Source: Herbaspirillum autotrophicum
GTDB taxonomy: Bacteria > Pseudomonadota > Gammaproteobacteria > Burkholderiales > Burkholderiaceae_D
Direction: 5' to 3'
DNA: 58,938 nucleotides
NCBI RefSeq assembly: GCF_001189915.1
Contig: NZ_LFLS01000039.1
Location: 1-58,938, forward strand
Shown here: one piece after another, positions 32,385 to 41,658 of the stretch
How positions within the stretch are numbered: position 1 is the stretch's first letter
How the letters are laid out: each line of letters begins with the position of its first letter
Translations under genes and position numbers: made by a program
Notes under the pieces: generated by a model
Told to the model about the DNA's origin: nothing
The model's database searches: none
What the model saw: only the letters and a program-made list of their open reading frames with translations

Positions 32385-33779
32385 ATGACTGCTCAATTAT
32401 CGAAAAAAGGCGAAGCCTGGTCGGCTCGCTTTTCCGAACCTGTTTCCGATCTGGTCAAGCGCTATACCGCTTCCGTATTTTTTGACAAGCGGCTGGCCCG
32501 GTTCGATATCGAAGGCTCGCTTGCCCATGCGGAAATGCTGGCGCATCAGAACATCATCAACGCCCAGGATCTGGCTGACATTCGTCGCGGCATGGAGCAG
32601 ATCAGCGCGGAAATCGACGCCGGCAGCTTTGAATGGCTGCTGGATCTGGAAGACGTCCACCTGAATATCGAAAAACGCCTGACCGAACTGGTCGGCGATG
32701 CCGGCAAGCGTTTGCATACCGGCCGCTCGCGCAACGATCAGGTCGCCACCGACATCCGCCTGTACATCCGTGCCGCCATCGATGACATCAACGGCTTGCT
32801 GCGCGACCTGCGCAGCGCCCTGCTGGATCTGGCCGAACAACACGCCGACACCATCCTGCCCGGTTTCACCCACATGCAGGTGGCGCAACCGATCACCTTC
32901 GGTCATCACATTCTGGCTTACGTCGAAATGTTCGGCCGCGACGCCGAACGCATGACCGACGCCCGCAAGCGCGTCAACCGCCTGCCGCTCGGCGCGGCCG
33001 CACTGGCCGGCACCACGTTCCCGATTGATCGCCTGCGCGTGGCGCAGACACTCGGTTTCGACGATGTCTGCCGCAATTCGCTGGACGCCGTTTCCGACCG
33101 CGACTTCGCCATCGAATTCTGTGCCGCCGCAGCGCTGGTGATGACCCACATCTCGCGCATGTCGGAAGAACTGGTGATCTGGATGAGCCCGCGCATCGGC
33201 TTCATCGATATCGCCGACCGCTTCTGCACCGGTTCCTCGATCATGCCGCAAAAGAAAAACCCGGACGTGCCGGAACTGGCGCGGGGCAAGACCGGCCGCG
33301 TCAACGGTCATCTGATCGCCCTGCTGACCCTGATGAAAGGCCAGCCGCTGGCCTACAACAAGGACAATCAGGAAGACAAGGAACCGCTGTTCGATACCGT
33401 CGATACGCTGACCGACACCCTGCGCATTTTCGCCGACATGGCGCGCGGCATCACCGTCAAGCCGGAAGCCATGCGCGCTGCCGCGCTGCAAGGTTATGCC
33501 ACGGCCACCGATCTGGCTGATTATCTGGTCAAGAAAGGTCTGCCGTTCCGCGACGCCCACGAAGCCGTGGCACGCGCCGTGCGCAGCTGTGTCGATCTGA
33601 ACTGCGACCTGTCCGATCTCACACTGGAACAACTGAAAGTATTCTCGCCGCTGATCGAAGCCGATATTTTTGCCGTGCTGACGCTCGAAGGTTCGGTCGC
33701 CGCCCGCGATCACATCGGCGGCACGGCACCGAATCAGGTGCGGCAGGCGATTGCCGCGATCCGCAAGGAACTGGCATAA
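32385..33779 (+). CDS. argH: Argininosuccinate lyase
   Basis: The last step of arginine synthesis, splitting argininosuccinate into arginine and fumarate. The 464-residue protein has the superfamily signature [33 protein letters not shown] and [16 protein letters not shown], all in the usual positions. The ATG start gives a family-standard length. It stands apart from other arginine genes. The 262-base spacer to livK contains a GC-rich inverted repeat (about 33877-33903) without a U tract. Confidence 0.98.
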   Translation: MTAQLSKKGEAWSARFSEPVSDLVKRYTASVFFDKRLARFDIEGSLAHAEMLAHQNIINAQDLADIRRGMEQISAEIDAGSFEWLLDLEDVHLNIEKRLTELVGDAGKRLHTGRSRNDQVATDIRLYIRAAIDDINGLLRDLRSALLDLAEQHADTILPGFTHMQVAQPITFGHHILAYVEMFGRDAERMTDARKRVNRLPLGAAALAGTTFPIDRLRVAQTLGFDDVCRNSLDAVSDRDFAIEFCAAAALVMTHISRMSEELVIWMSPRIGFIDIADRFCTGSSIMPQKKNPDVPELARGKTGRVNGHLIALLTLMKGQPLAYNKDNQEDKEPLFDTVDTLTDTLRIFADMARGITVKPEAMRAAALQGYATATDLADYLVKKGLPFRDAHEAVARAVRSCVDLNCDLSDLTLEQLKVFSPLIEADIFAVLTLEGSVAARDHIGGTAPNQVRQAIAAIRKELA

Positions 33780-34041
33780 GCAGCAACGCAACGAAAAAGC
33801 AGTACCGGCAGCAAGCAACACAGCACTACCCATTGTCATAAGCACCACCTTCGCCTCGCGGAGACCACAAACTGTCGCGCCGCACCTTATCAGGGTGCAG
33901 CGCAACAGGATGTTCCAGCCGGTTTACGGTATTCTTGGCCGGTTGTACCCATGGACTGCACAACAGTCTGACGAGGAAGAGATAAATGAATCCGCTACAC
34001 CGGATGCATCAATAAGAATATCTAACCAAGGAGAGAACGCA

Positions 34042-35199
34042 ATGCAATTGAACACCATGTTAAAAACCCTCCCGGCGCTGCTGCTGGGCGTGACATTGTC
34101 TAATGCCGTACTGGCAGCCGATGTCAAATTGGGACTGGCTGCTGCACTGACCGGTCCGGCCGCAAAATACGGCATCGCCATCAAAAATGGCTTCACACTG
34201 GCTGCTGATGAAGTCAACGCCAAGGGTGGCGTCAATGGCAACAAACTGGTTCTGATTCCAGAAGACGAACAAGGCAAGAAAGAAGAAGCCATCAACGTCG
34301 TCAAAAAACTGATTTTCCAAGACAAGGTACTGGCCGTGTTCGGTCCTACCCTGTCCAACTCGGCCTTTGCTGCTGACCCGATCGCCAACGCCTCCAAGGT
34401 GGTAGTGTTCGGTACCAGCAACACCGCCGACGGCATCACTGCCATGGGCCCGTTCACTTTCCGCAACTCCGTCATGGAAGCCGACGTTCTGCCGGTTACC
34501 GTGAAGGCAGCAGTGAAGCATTTCGGCATCAAGAAGGTCGCCGTGATCTATGGCAACGACGATGCCTTCACCAAGAGCGGTTACGACGTCTTCAAGTCGA
34601 CGCTGGAACAACAAAAGATTCCGGTCACGACAACTGAAGCGTATGCCAAGGGCGACGTCGACTTCAAGGCACAACTGACCAAGATCAAGGCCGGCAATCC
34701 GGATGCGATCGTGTGCTCCTGCCTGGCAGAAGAAGCAGCCAACATCATTCTGCAAACGCGCGCGCTGGGCATGAAGCAACCGTTCATCGGCGGCAACGGC
34801 CTGAACTCGCCGAAGCTGTTTGAAATCGCCAAGGACGCCGGTGACAACACTGTCATGGGCAGCCCATGGTCGGCTGAAAACCTGACGCCAGCCAACAAGG
34901 CATTCATCACTGCCTACAAGGCCAAGTTCGGTTCCGATCCTGACCAGTTCGCGGCACAAGCCTATGATGCCCTGCACATCGTTGCGGCAGCACTCAAGAA
35001 CGTCAAGCTCAGCGGTGATCTGACCAAGGACCGTGATGCGCTGCGCGTAGCACTGCCAACCGTCACTACTGATGGCGCCACTGGCAAGTTTGCCTTCCGT
35101 CCGGCTCCGGCCGTGGCCGGCAAGCAAGTTGGTTTCGATGCGCAGCAGGAAGCCATCGTCAACATCGCCAAAGGCGGCAAGTTCGTCCTGCTGAAGTAA
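34042..35199 (+). CDS. livK: Branched-chain amino acid ABC transporter, periplasmic binding protein
   Basis: The 385-residue precursor has a clear signal peptide (LKTLPALLLGVTLSNAVLA, then AD). The mature protein starts VKLGLAAALTGPAAKYG with the binding-site Ser/Thr region of the LivJ/LivK family, followed by FGPTLSNSAFAADPIA and the second-lobe segments. A strong AAGGAG precedes the ATG; the longer frame from 33751 includes the leader and is rejected. It opens the livKHMGF operon but is followed by a hairpin that would reduce transcription into livH, as expected when binding protein is needed in excess. Exact ligand is not decided. Confidence 0.95.
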   Translation: MQLNTMLKTLPALLLGVTLSNAVLAADVKLGLAAALTGPAAKYGIAIKNGFTLAADEVNAKGGVNGNKLVLIPEDEQGKKEEAINVVKKLIFQDKVLAVFGPTLSNSAFAADPIANASKVVVFGTSNTADGITAMGPFTFRNSVMEADVLPVTVKAAVKHFGIKKVAVIYGNDDAFTKSGYDVFKSTLEQQKIPVTTTEAYAKGDVDFKAQLTKIKAGNPDAIVCSCLAEEAANIILQTRALGMKQPFIGGNGLNSPKLFEIAKDAGDNTVMGSPWSAENLTPANKAFITAYKAKFGSDPDQFAAQAYDALHIVAAALKNVKLSGDLTKDRDALRVALPTVTTDGATGKFAFRPAPAVAGKQVGFDAQQEAIVNIAKGGKFVLLK

Positions 35200-35216
35200 C
35201 CGGCAAGACAGCCAAC

Positions 35217-35268
35217 GGCGCCAGTGACTCCGGTTTGGATGGGAGTTGCTGGCGCCGATGCGGTTTTT
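35217..35268 (+). terminator. Hairpin with U tract between livK and livH (partial terminator)
   Basis: GGCGCCAG (35217) pairs with CTGGCGCC (ending 35256), with ACTCC/GGAGT extending the stem inward. GGTTTTTT follows at 35262. As the permease genes continue downstream, it probably attenuates rather than ends the operon. Confidence 0.65.
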
Positions 35269-35394
35269 TCGTTGTAACCGATCGAGAAAAAGAACAGACC
35301 GTTACAAGCGTCGCTTTTCTGATGTAACGAGGGATACATCGCCAGCCAGGGTGAGACAACGGCGCGGCTACCTCATCACCATTCGCAGGCTCTA

Positions 35395-36276
35395 ATGTTA
35401 GAACAACAACTTATCAATGCCCTTTCGCTGGGCAGTGTGTATGCCCTGTTTGCGCTCGGCTTCACACTGGTCTTCGGCGTGCTCGGGGTCATCAATCTGT
35501 CGCACGGCGCGATTTTCATGCTCGGCAGCTATGCCGCACTGCTGCTGGTCGAAAAAATGGCGCTGCCGTTATGGCTGGCGATGCTGGCGGCGATGGTCGC
35601 GACCGGTCTGATCGGCTTGCTGGTGGATGTGCTGGTACTGAAACCACTACGCAAACGCAACGCCCCCCACTTGATTCCGATGATTGCCACCATCGGTGTC
35701 GCCATCATGCTGACCAATTTGGCGCAAGGCTTGTTCGGTGCGGAAAACAAACGTTTCCCGGTCGGCACCATTCCGGAAGAAAGCGTCACCATCGGCAACA
35801 TGCATGTGACCGCAGTGCAGGTCGGCATCGTGGTCATCGCCTTTGTGCTGATGCTGGTATTGCTGGCCGTGATGCGCCGTACGCAACTGGGCCGCGCGCT
35901 GCGCGCCATTGCCGAGTCGCCGAAGGCGGCCTATTTGCTGGGCATCAACGTCGAAGGCCTGTTTTTCCTGACTTCGTTTGCCGCTGCCGCACTCGGCGGC
36001 GCGGCCGGCGTACTGGTCGGCCTGTCCTTCAACGCCATTTCGCCGTTCATGGGTCAGCCGATGCTGCACAAAGGCATCGCCGTGATCATTCTGGGCGGCA
36101 TGGGCGATATTCGCGGCGCCATGATCGGCGGCCTGTTCCTGGGCTTCGCCGAAGTGCTGACCGTGGCCTACATTTCGAGTGACTTCCGCGACGCGGTGGC
36201 ATTCGGTTTACTGTTTTTGATTTTGTTGGTCAGGCCTTCCGGCATGTTCGGCAAAGTGCTGGAAAGGAAGGCTTAG
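35395..36276 (+). CDS. livH: Branched-chain amino acid ABC transporter permease
   Basis: A 293-residue inner-membrane permease with about eight hydrophobic segments. Segments such as NALSLGSVYALFALGFTLVF, NLSHGAIFMLGSYAALLL and the ABC-contacting loop RRTQLGRALRAIAESPKAAY are characteristic of LivH. It pairs with LivM to form the translocation channel. It lies 195 bases after livK, behind the hairpin, and four bases before livM. Confidence 0.96.
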   Translation: MLEQQLINALSLGSVYALFALGFTLVFGVLGVINLSHGAIFMLGSYAALLLVEKMALPLWLAMLAAMVATGLIGLLVDVLVLKPLRKRNAPHLIPMIATIGVAIMLTNLAQGLFGAENKRFPVGTIPEESVTIGNMHVTAVQVGIVVIAFVLMLVLLAVMRRTQLGRALRAIAESPKAAYLLGINVEGLFFLTSFAAAALGGAAGVLVGLSFNAISPFMGQPMLHKGIAVIILGGMGDIRGAMIGGLFLGFAEVLTVAYISSDFRDAVAFGLLFLILLVRPSGMFGKVLERKA

Positions 36277-36280
36277 CAAC

Positions 36281-37162
36281 ATGAGCTTCATGGAATGGTG
36301 GGATGGTTTCTGGGCCACATATAACACCGTCATTTTCAGCATTGGCGTCAACGCCATGCTGGCCCTGTCAATTTACGTCACGCTGTCGTGCGGCCTGTTG
36401 TCGCTGGCCAATGCGGCATTCATGGGGATCGGCGCCTATACCGCGTCGCTGATCACGATGCAGACCGGTCTGCCGTTTCCGGTGGCGCTGGCAGCCGGTG
36501 GCGTACTGCCGGCACTGGTGGCGCTGGTGATCGGGATTCCGACCTTGCGCCTGTCCGGGGTTTACCTGGCGATGGCGACACTGGGCTTTGGTGAAGTAGT
36601 GCGCGTGATCGTGCTCAACATGGACATCACCGGCGGCCCAATGGGCCTCAACGGCGTGCCGCCGATTACCGAATGGTGGCATATCGTGCTGCTGCTCGGC
36701 GCCACCGTATATTTTCTGGCGCGGGTACGTCGCTCCAAGGTCGGCCGCGCCTTCGAGGCGATCAAGGAAGATGAAGTGGCAGCGCGCCTGATGGGTGTCA
36801 ACGTGGCCGGCTACAAACTGCTGGCGTTCGTCATCGGCGCCGCGATTGCCGGTGTCGCCGGCGGTCTCAATGCGCACTACACGTTCACCATCGGCCCCAA
36901 CAACTACGCCTTTGAAAATGCGGTCGACATTCTGACCATGGCCGTATTCGGCGGCACCAGCAACCTGATCGGCCCGGTCATCGGCTCGACCATCCTGACC
37001 CTGCTGCCGGAAGTGCTGCGTCACTTCAAGGACTTCCGTCTGGCGGCCAATGGTCTGATTCTGGTGCTGGTGGTGCTGTATCTGCCCAAGGGCATCTGGG
37101 ATCCGCGCCGCATCCGCGCCTGGCGCCAAGGCCGCAACCCTGCAAGCAAGAAGGTGAAGTAA
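36281..37162 (+). CDS. livM: Branched-chain amino acid ABC transporter permease
   Basis: The second membrane subunit, 293 residues. It has hydrophobic segments from INAMLALSIYVTLSCGLLSL onward, the LIGIPTLRLSGVYLAMATLG-like region and the coupling loop RRSKVGRAFEAIKEDEVAAR. It ends in a basic tail and its stop overlaps the livG ATG as TAATG, so translation is probably coupled. Confidence 0.95.
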   Translation: MSFMEWWDGFWATYNTVIFSIGVNAMLALSIYVTLSCGLLSLANAAFMGIGAYTASLITMQTGLPFPVALAAGGVLPALVALVIGIPTLRLSGVYLAMATLGFGEVVRVIVLNMDITGGPMGLNGVPPITEWWHIVLLLGATVYFLARVRRSKVGRAFEAIKEDEVAARLMGVNVAGYKLLAFVIGAAIAGVAGGLNAHYTFTIGPNNYAFENAVDILTMAVFGGTSNLIGPVIGSTILTLLPEVLRHFKDFRLAANGLILVLVVLYLPKGIWDPRRIRAWRQGRNPASKKVK

Positions 37163-37920
37163 TGCTGCAATTCAATCAAATCAGTAAAAACTTCGGCGGC
37201 CTGCAAGTCTTGCAAGGCGTGCAATTCGAAGTCCCGCAAGGCGGCATCTTCGGTCTGATCGGTCCCAACGGCGCCGGCAAGACCACGGTGTTCAACCTGA
37301 TCACCGGTCTGCTGCGTGCATCGTCCGGCAACATCGTGTTCGATGGCGAAGACATCGGCAACGTCGCGCCGCACAAGATCACCGAACGCGGCATCGCCCG
37401 TACCTTCCAGAACATTCGCGTGTTCAAGGAAATGACGCTGCTGGAAAACGTCGTGGTCGGCATGCATGACCATCTCAACTATGGCTTCGGCGGCCTGCTG
37501 CTCAATCTCGGCTCGTTCCGCAAGATCGAGAAGGAAGCCCGCGAGCGCGCACTGGAATTGTTGTCCTGGGTACGCCTCGACCACAAGGCCGAGATGCTGG
37601 CCGACAGCCTGTCCTACGGCGAACAGCGCAAGCTGGAATTCGCCCGCGCACTGGCGACCAAGCCCAAATTGCTGTTGCTCGATGAGCCGGTGGCCGGCAT
37701 GAATCCTTCGGAAAAGACCGAACTCATGACCGAAATCCTGAACATCAAGCAGCGCGGCTTCTCGATTTTCATGATCGAACATGACATGCGGTTCGTGATG
37801 GGCCTGTGTGACCGCGTAGCGGTGCTCAACTTCGGCAAGATCATCGCCGAAGGCACGCCGGACCAGATCAAGAACAATCAGGAAGTGATCGAAGCCTATC
37901 TCGGCAAGGAAGAAGCATGA
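37162..37920 (+). CDS. livG: Branched-chain amino acid ABC transporter ATPase
   Basis: One of the two cytoplasmic ATPases, 252 residues. Walker A is GPNGAGKTT, the ABC signature region is LSYGEQRKLEFARAL, and Walker B is LLLLDEPVAGMNP, with the switch His in MIEHDMRFV. The insertion GIARTFQNIRVFKEMTLLEN is typical of LivG. The stop overlaps livF by four bases. Confidence 0.96.
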   Translation: MLQFNQISKNFGGLQVLQGVQFEVPQGGIFGLIGPNGAGKTTVFNLITGLLRASSGNIVFDGEDIGNVAPHKITERGIARTFQNIRVFKEMTLLENVVVGMHDHLNYGFGGLLLNLGSFRKIEKEARERALELLSWVRLDHKAEMLADSLSYGEQRKLEFARALATKPKLLLLDEPVAGMNPSEKTELMTEILNIKQRGFSIFMIEHDMRFVMGLCDRVAVLNFGKIIAEGTPDQIKNNQEVIEAYLGKEEA

Positions 37921-38633
37921 GCAGCAAGATTCTCGACATCCGCGATCTGGCGGTTTCCTATGGTCATATCGAAGCCGTCAAAGGCATCGATCTGTCGCTC
38001 AACAAGGGTGAAATCACGGCGCTGGTCGGTGCCAACGGCGCCGGCAAAAGTACTGCCCTGCTGGCCATTTCAGGTCTGGTCAAGGCCGGTCGCGGCCAGG
38101 TGTTGCTGGACGGTGAAGACATCGTCTCGCTGTCGCCGCATCGCATCGTGCAGAGCGGTATCGTGCAGGTGGCCGAAGGCCGCGCCATTCTGACCACGCT
38201 GACCATCAGTGAAAATCTGGCGCTCGGCGCCTATACCCGCAAGGACAAGGCACAGGTTGCTGTCGATCTGGACTGGGTGTATTCGCTGTTCCCGGTGCTC
38301 AAGCAGCGTGCTGCGGGTCTGGCCGGCAATCTGTCCGGCGGTGAGCAACAAATGCTGGCCATCGGCCGCGCATTGATGGCGAAACCCCGCGTCCTGTTGC
38401 TGGATGAGCCATCGATGGGTCTGGCGCCGCTGATGGTGCAGGAAATCTTCCGCATCGTCAGGGAAATCAACAAGACCGGCCTCACCGTCTTGCTGGTCGA
38501 ACAAAACGTGCGGCAGGCGCTGCGGATCGCGCAACACGGCTATGTGCTGGAAACCGGCAAGATCGTACTGCAGGATACCGGCGCCAACTTGCTGAACAAT
38601 CCGAAAGTGGTGGAAGCCTACCTCGGCGGCTGA
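37917..38633 (+). CDS. livF: Branched-chain amino acid ABC transporter ATPase
   Basis: The second ATPase, 238 residues. Walker A is GANGAGKST, the signature is LSGGEQQMLAIGRALM and Walker B is LLLDEPSMGLAPLMV. IVQVAEGRAILTTLTISENL distinguishes LivF from LivG. It is the last operon gene and is followed by a clear terminator. Confidence 0.96.
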   Translation: MSSKILDIRDLAVSYGHIEAVKGIDLSLNKGEITALVGANGAGKSTALLAISGLVKAGRGQVLLDGEDIVSLSPHRIVQSGIVQVAEGRAILTTLTISENLALGAYTRKDKAQVAVDLDWVYSLFPVLKQRAAGLAGNLSGGEQQMLAIGRALMAKPRVLLLDEPSMGLAPLMVQEIFRIVREINKTGLTVLLVEQNVRQALRIAQHGYVLETGKIVLQDTGANLLNNPKVVEAYLGG

Positions 38634-38683
38634 GACGACGATCCGCTGCCGCCGGCGGCCGCGGAAAAACCGGTAACAGCCAC

Positions 38684-38711
38684 AACGGCGGTCATCCAGA
38701 CCGCCGTTTTT
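38684..38711 (+). terminator. Intrinsic terminator of the liv operon
   Basis: AACGGCGGTC and GACCGCCGTT form a perfect stem around ATCCA, followed by TTTTT, about 50 bases past the livF stop. Confidence 0.9.
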
Positions 38712-38932
38712 CATTGGTGCCGCCATATCACCCGACATCCCTCGCCCGGCTTTCCCGTTCACGACAATAGAAATCCTTGCAAAATATTTCCCTGTTGCAA
38801 CTATTTATCATTCGCTGTACATTCTGACCTGCTTTTATCAAATGCATAACAACCTCGCGCCACGCCCCTGACCCGCAGCCGCTTTTGCCAACATCGGTCA
38901 GCCGGTCTGCGCCTCACCTGCCAACGGATGAC

Positions 38933-39349
38933 ATGATCAAAACCAGTATTGCGGGAGTTCTCGTCGCAGCCATCACACTGCTTTCCCATTCTGCCCGCGG
39001 GCAAGACAACATGCCTGAATGCCGCACCCGGAAAGACGCCGAGTCCAGCGCGTCGATCTGCATCACGCGCGGCTCGGCGTTTCGCCATGACTATTACGCA
39101 CTGGTGGTCGACCGCGACCTGATCTTTACGCTGGCCGATGACTTTGCCGAAGATATCCGTCTGCGCCATACCATCCCGCCCGGTCCGGCCATCGAATTCC
39201 CGCTGTCGCGCGCCGATGGCGGCAAGGTGGTGGAGATTCGCGGCGGCTGCGTGCCGGTCAGCAAAGACAATACCGAAGTCGCGCGCCTGTGCAATATCTA
39301 CTGGGGCAAGAAGCAAATCATCAAGGACGAATTGTTCGAATTCAACTGA
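38933..39349 (+). CDS. Small secreted hypothetical protein
   Basis: A 138-residue precursor with a predicted signal peptide (MIKTSIAGVLVAAITLLSHS, then ARGQ). The mature part contains three Cys residues (PECRTRKD, SICITRG and RGGCVPV, with a fourth in RLCNIYW), which could form two disulfides in the periplasm. I do not recognise a family. ATG 38933 is preferred to the longer frame at 38885 because it starts directly at the signal peptide. It lies between the liv terminator and the photolyase operon and seems to be a single-gene unit. Confidence 0.7.
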   Translation: MIKTSIAGVLVAAITLLSHSARGQDNMPECRTRKDAESSASICITRGSAFRHDYYALVVDRDLIFTLADDFAEDIRLRHTIPPGPAIEFPLSRADGGKVVEIRGGCVPVSKDNTEVARLCNIYWGKKQIIKDELFEFN

Positions 39350-39416
39350 GTCCGGCCATCCCGATCAGGCCGTTCCCATGTATTTGCAGTTTTTTCCGGT
39401 TGCCGTGCATCCATGT

Positions 39417-39446
39417 TGATGTCTGCTGCGTATATGACATTAAGCG
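39417..39446 (+). promoter_or_regulatory. Candidate ECF (RpoE/ChrR-type) promoter before the photolyase operon
   Basis: TGATGT at 39417, 18 bases, then TAAGCG at 39441 resembles the TGATCC-N18-TAAGA promoter that I recall for the singlet-oxygen sigma factor RpoE of Rhodobacter. It is 37 bases before the first gene of the operon. The match is partial and the sigma factor is not in this window. Confidence 0.35.
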
Positions 39447-39482
39447 CTGAATCAACAGCCATGAAAAATACCGGAAAAAATC

Positions 39483-40820
39483 ATGAGGAACACTGCAGGT
39501 AAAATCGCCGTTATCGGGTCCGGCATTGCCGGACTGTCCTGTGCTTATCGCCTGTCGCAGGCCGGCCGGAACGTGACGCTGTACGAGGCCAACGATTACT
39601 TCGGCGGCCACACCCATACCGTCGACGTCACGCTGGACGGCCGCACTTGCGGCGTCGATACCGGCTTTCTGGTCTTCAATCACCGTACCTATCCGCATCT
39701 GGTCAGCCTGTTCAAGGAACTGAACATCACTACGGTGGCGACCGATATGTCCTTTTCGGTCAAGTTGCCGGTGCCATCGCGGTTTGGCGAACGCACCCTG
39801 GAATGGGCCGGCGCCAGTCTCAATACCGTCTTCGCGCAACGCCGCAATCTGCTGCGGCCCCGCTTTCTGGGCATGCTGCGGGATATCCTGCGCTTCAACC
39901 GCCAGGCCACCGCCATCGCGCAAACCAATGATCCGCAAGCGTGGCAACTGTCTCTGGCCGATTTCCTCACCCGACACGGCTACGGTACCGCCTTCCGCGA
40001 CTGGTATCTGCTGCCGATGGCAGGTTGCATCTGGTCCTGCCCGACAGCGCAGATGCTGGCCTTCCCGGCCGCCACCTTCATCCGTTTTTGCCATAACCAC
40101 GGATTGCTGCAAGTGCAGAACCGGCCACAGTGGTACACCGTCAAAGGCGGCGCCCGCCACTACGTCGACAAAATGCTGGCCGGCATCGCCGACAAGCGTC
40201 TGCAAACCCCGGTGCAAGCCGTGCTGCGCCGCGAAGGCCGCAGCGGTCCTTATGTCGCAGTCACCACCGCTTACGACACCACGGCCTTCGATCACGTGGT
40301 GCTGGCTTGCCACAGCGATCAGGCATTGGCATTGCTGGGCGACGCCGATCAGCGTGAGCGCGACGTGCTGGCCGCCATTCCCTATCAGCCGAACCGCGCC
40401 ATCTTGCACACCGACGCCAGTGTGCTGCCGGCCAATACCAGCGCCTGGTCGGCCTGGAATTATCAGAGCCGCAACAGCGCCGAACCGGACGTGTGTGTGC
40501 ACTACCTGCTCAATCAATTGCAACCGCTGCCATTCAGCACGCCGCTGATCGTGTCGCTCAATCCGATTGACGCACCCGCGCCGGAGCATGTGATTGCCAG
40601 TTTCGACTACGCTCATCCTGCATTCGATGCCGCCGCCGTCCAGGCGCAAGGACAACTGGCGGCGCTGCAAGGCAAACGCAACACCTGGTTTGCCGGTGCC
40701 TGGACCGGTTACGGCTTTCATGAGGATGGCCTCAAATCCGGCCTGGCGGTCGCCGCCGCCATTGCGCAACGGGCGTCCGGCGCGGCGCCGCTGGCAACCC
40801 GCGATATGGTCGCGGCCTGA
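39483..40820 (+). CDS. FAD-dependent amine-oxidase-type oxidoreductase
   Basis: A 445-residue flavoprotein with the N-terminal dinucleotide motif IAVIGSGIAGLSCAYRL, YEANDYFGGHTHTVDV and the C-terminal FAD-binding TWFAGAWTGYGFHEDGLKSG. The family is found next to DUF1365 and cyclopropane-fatty-acid-synthase-like genes and is often induced by photo-oxidative stress; a role in modifying membrane fatty acids is suspected. The substrate is unknown. GGAAAAAA lies a few bases before the ATG, a weak ribosome site. It opens a nine-gene operon ending with DNA photolyase. Confidence 0.9.
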   Translation: MRNTAGKIAVIGSGIAGLSCAYRLSQAGRNVTLYEANDYFGGHTHTVDVTLDGRTCGVDTGFLVFNHRTYPHLVSLFKELNITTVATDMSFSVKLPVPSRFGERTLEWAGASLNTVFAQRRNLLRPRFLGMLRDILRFNRQATAIAQTNDPQAWQLSLADFLTRHGYGTAFRDWYLLPMAGCIWSCPTAQMLAFPAATFIRFCHNHGLLQVQNRPQWYTVKGGARHYVDKMLAGIADKRLQTPVQAVLRREGRSGPYVAVTTAYDTTAFDHVVLACHSDQALALLGDADQRERDVLAAIPYQPNRAILHTDASVLPANTSAWSAWNYQSRNSAEPDVCVHYLLNQLQPLPFSTPLIVSLNPIDAPAPEHVIASFDYAHPAFDAAAVQAQGQLAALQGKRNTWFAGAWTGYGFHEDGLKSGLAVAAAIAQRASGAAPLATRDMVAA

Positions 40821-40833
40821 CGGGGAGAGGCAC

Positions 40834-41649
40834 ATGATGACCACCACCATCTCCGCAACTGCGCCAGCCAGTCCGGCTCCGGTGCAATTGTGTTTCGGCA
40901 GCGTCCATCACAGCCGTCTGCGGCCGGCCGTGCACAGCTTCGACTATGGCGTGTACTTCCTGCGCATCCCGCTGCGCACGCTCGGTGCCGGCAATTTCAA
41001 CAGCCGCCTGCTATCGCGCAATCGTTTCAACTTGCTGTCGTTTCATGACCGCGATCACGGCGACGGCAAGCAAACGCCGCTGCACTGGATCGACGGCTTG
41101 CTGCACGCCAACGACATCCACGACGCCGACGGCGAAATCTGGCTGCAGTGCTTCCCGCGCGTACTCGGCTATGTCTTCAATCCGGTCTCGTTCTGGTTTT
41201 GCCATCGCACGGACGGCGCATTGCGCGCCATCGTCTGCGAAGTCTGCAATACCTTTGGCGAGCGGCATTGCTATCTGCTCGATACCGGCGATGTGATGGC
41301 CTGGGGTCAGGAACTGAGCGCCCGCAAACTGTTTCATGTCTCGCCCTTCTGCGCTGTCGCCGGCCACTATCGGTTTCGCTTTGTCCAGCACGGCGGCGCT
41401 CACCCCTGGGCGATACGCACGCTGGCCGCCATCAACCATGATGATGAGCAGGGGCCGCTGTTGCGCACCAGCCTCTCGGGACGGGCGCAAGAACTCAGCG
41501 ATCGCGCCGTGCTGCGCGCGTTCTTCACGTACCCGCTGATGACCGTTGGGGTCATCGTCAGAATTCACTGGCAAGCCTTGCGCCTGTGGTGCAAGCGTGT
41601 ACCTTTTTTCAGCAAACCCACGCCTCCCGCCGACCAGGTATCCCGATAA
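40834..41649 (+). CDS. DUF1365 family protein
   Basis: A 271-residue member of the DUF1365 family, which has no settled function but constantly accompanies the FAD oxidoreductase and the CFA-like methyltransferase. Characteristic segments are FGSVHHSRLRPAVHSFDYGV, LLSFHDRDHGDG, CFPRVLGYVFNPVSFWFC and ARKLFHVSPFC. ATG 40834 follows GGGGAG by about six bases; the longer frame lies in the preceding gene. Confidence 0.92.
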   Translation: MMTTTISATAPASPAPVQLCFGSVHHSRLRPAVHSFDYGVYFLRIPLRTLGAGNFNSRLLSRNRFNLLSFHDRDHGDGKQTPLHWIDGLLHANDIHDADGEIWLQCFPRVLGYVFNPVSFWFCHRTDGALRAIVCEVCNTFGERHCYLLDTGDVMAWGQELSARKLFHVSPFCAVAGHYRFRFVQHGGAHPWAIRTLAAINHDDEQGPLLRTSLSGRAQELSDRAVLRAFFTYPLMTVGVIVRIHWQALRLWCKRVPFFSKPTPPADQVSR

Positions 41650-41658
41650 GGTATCCCG

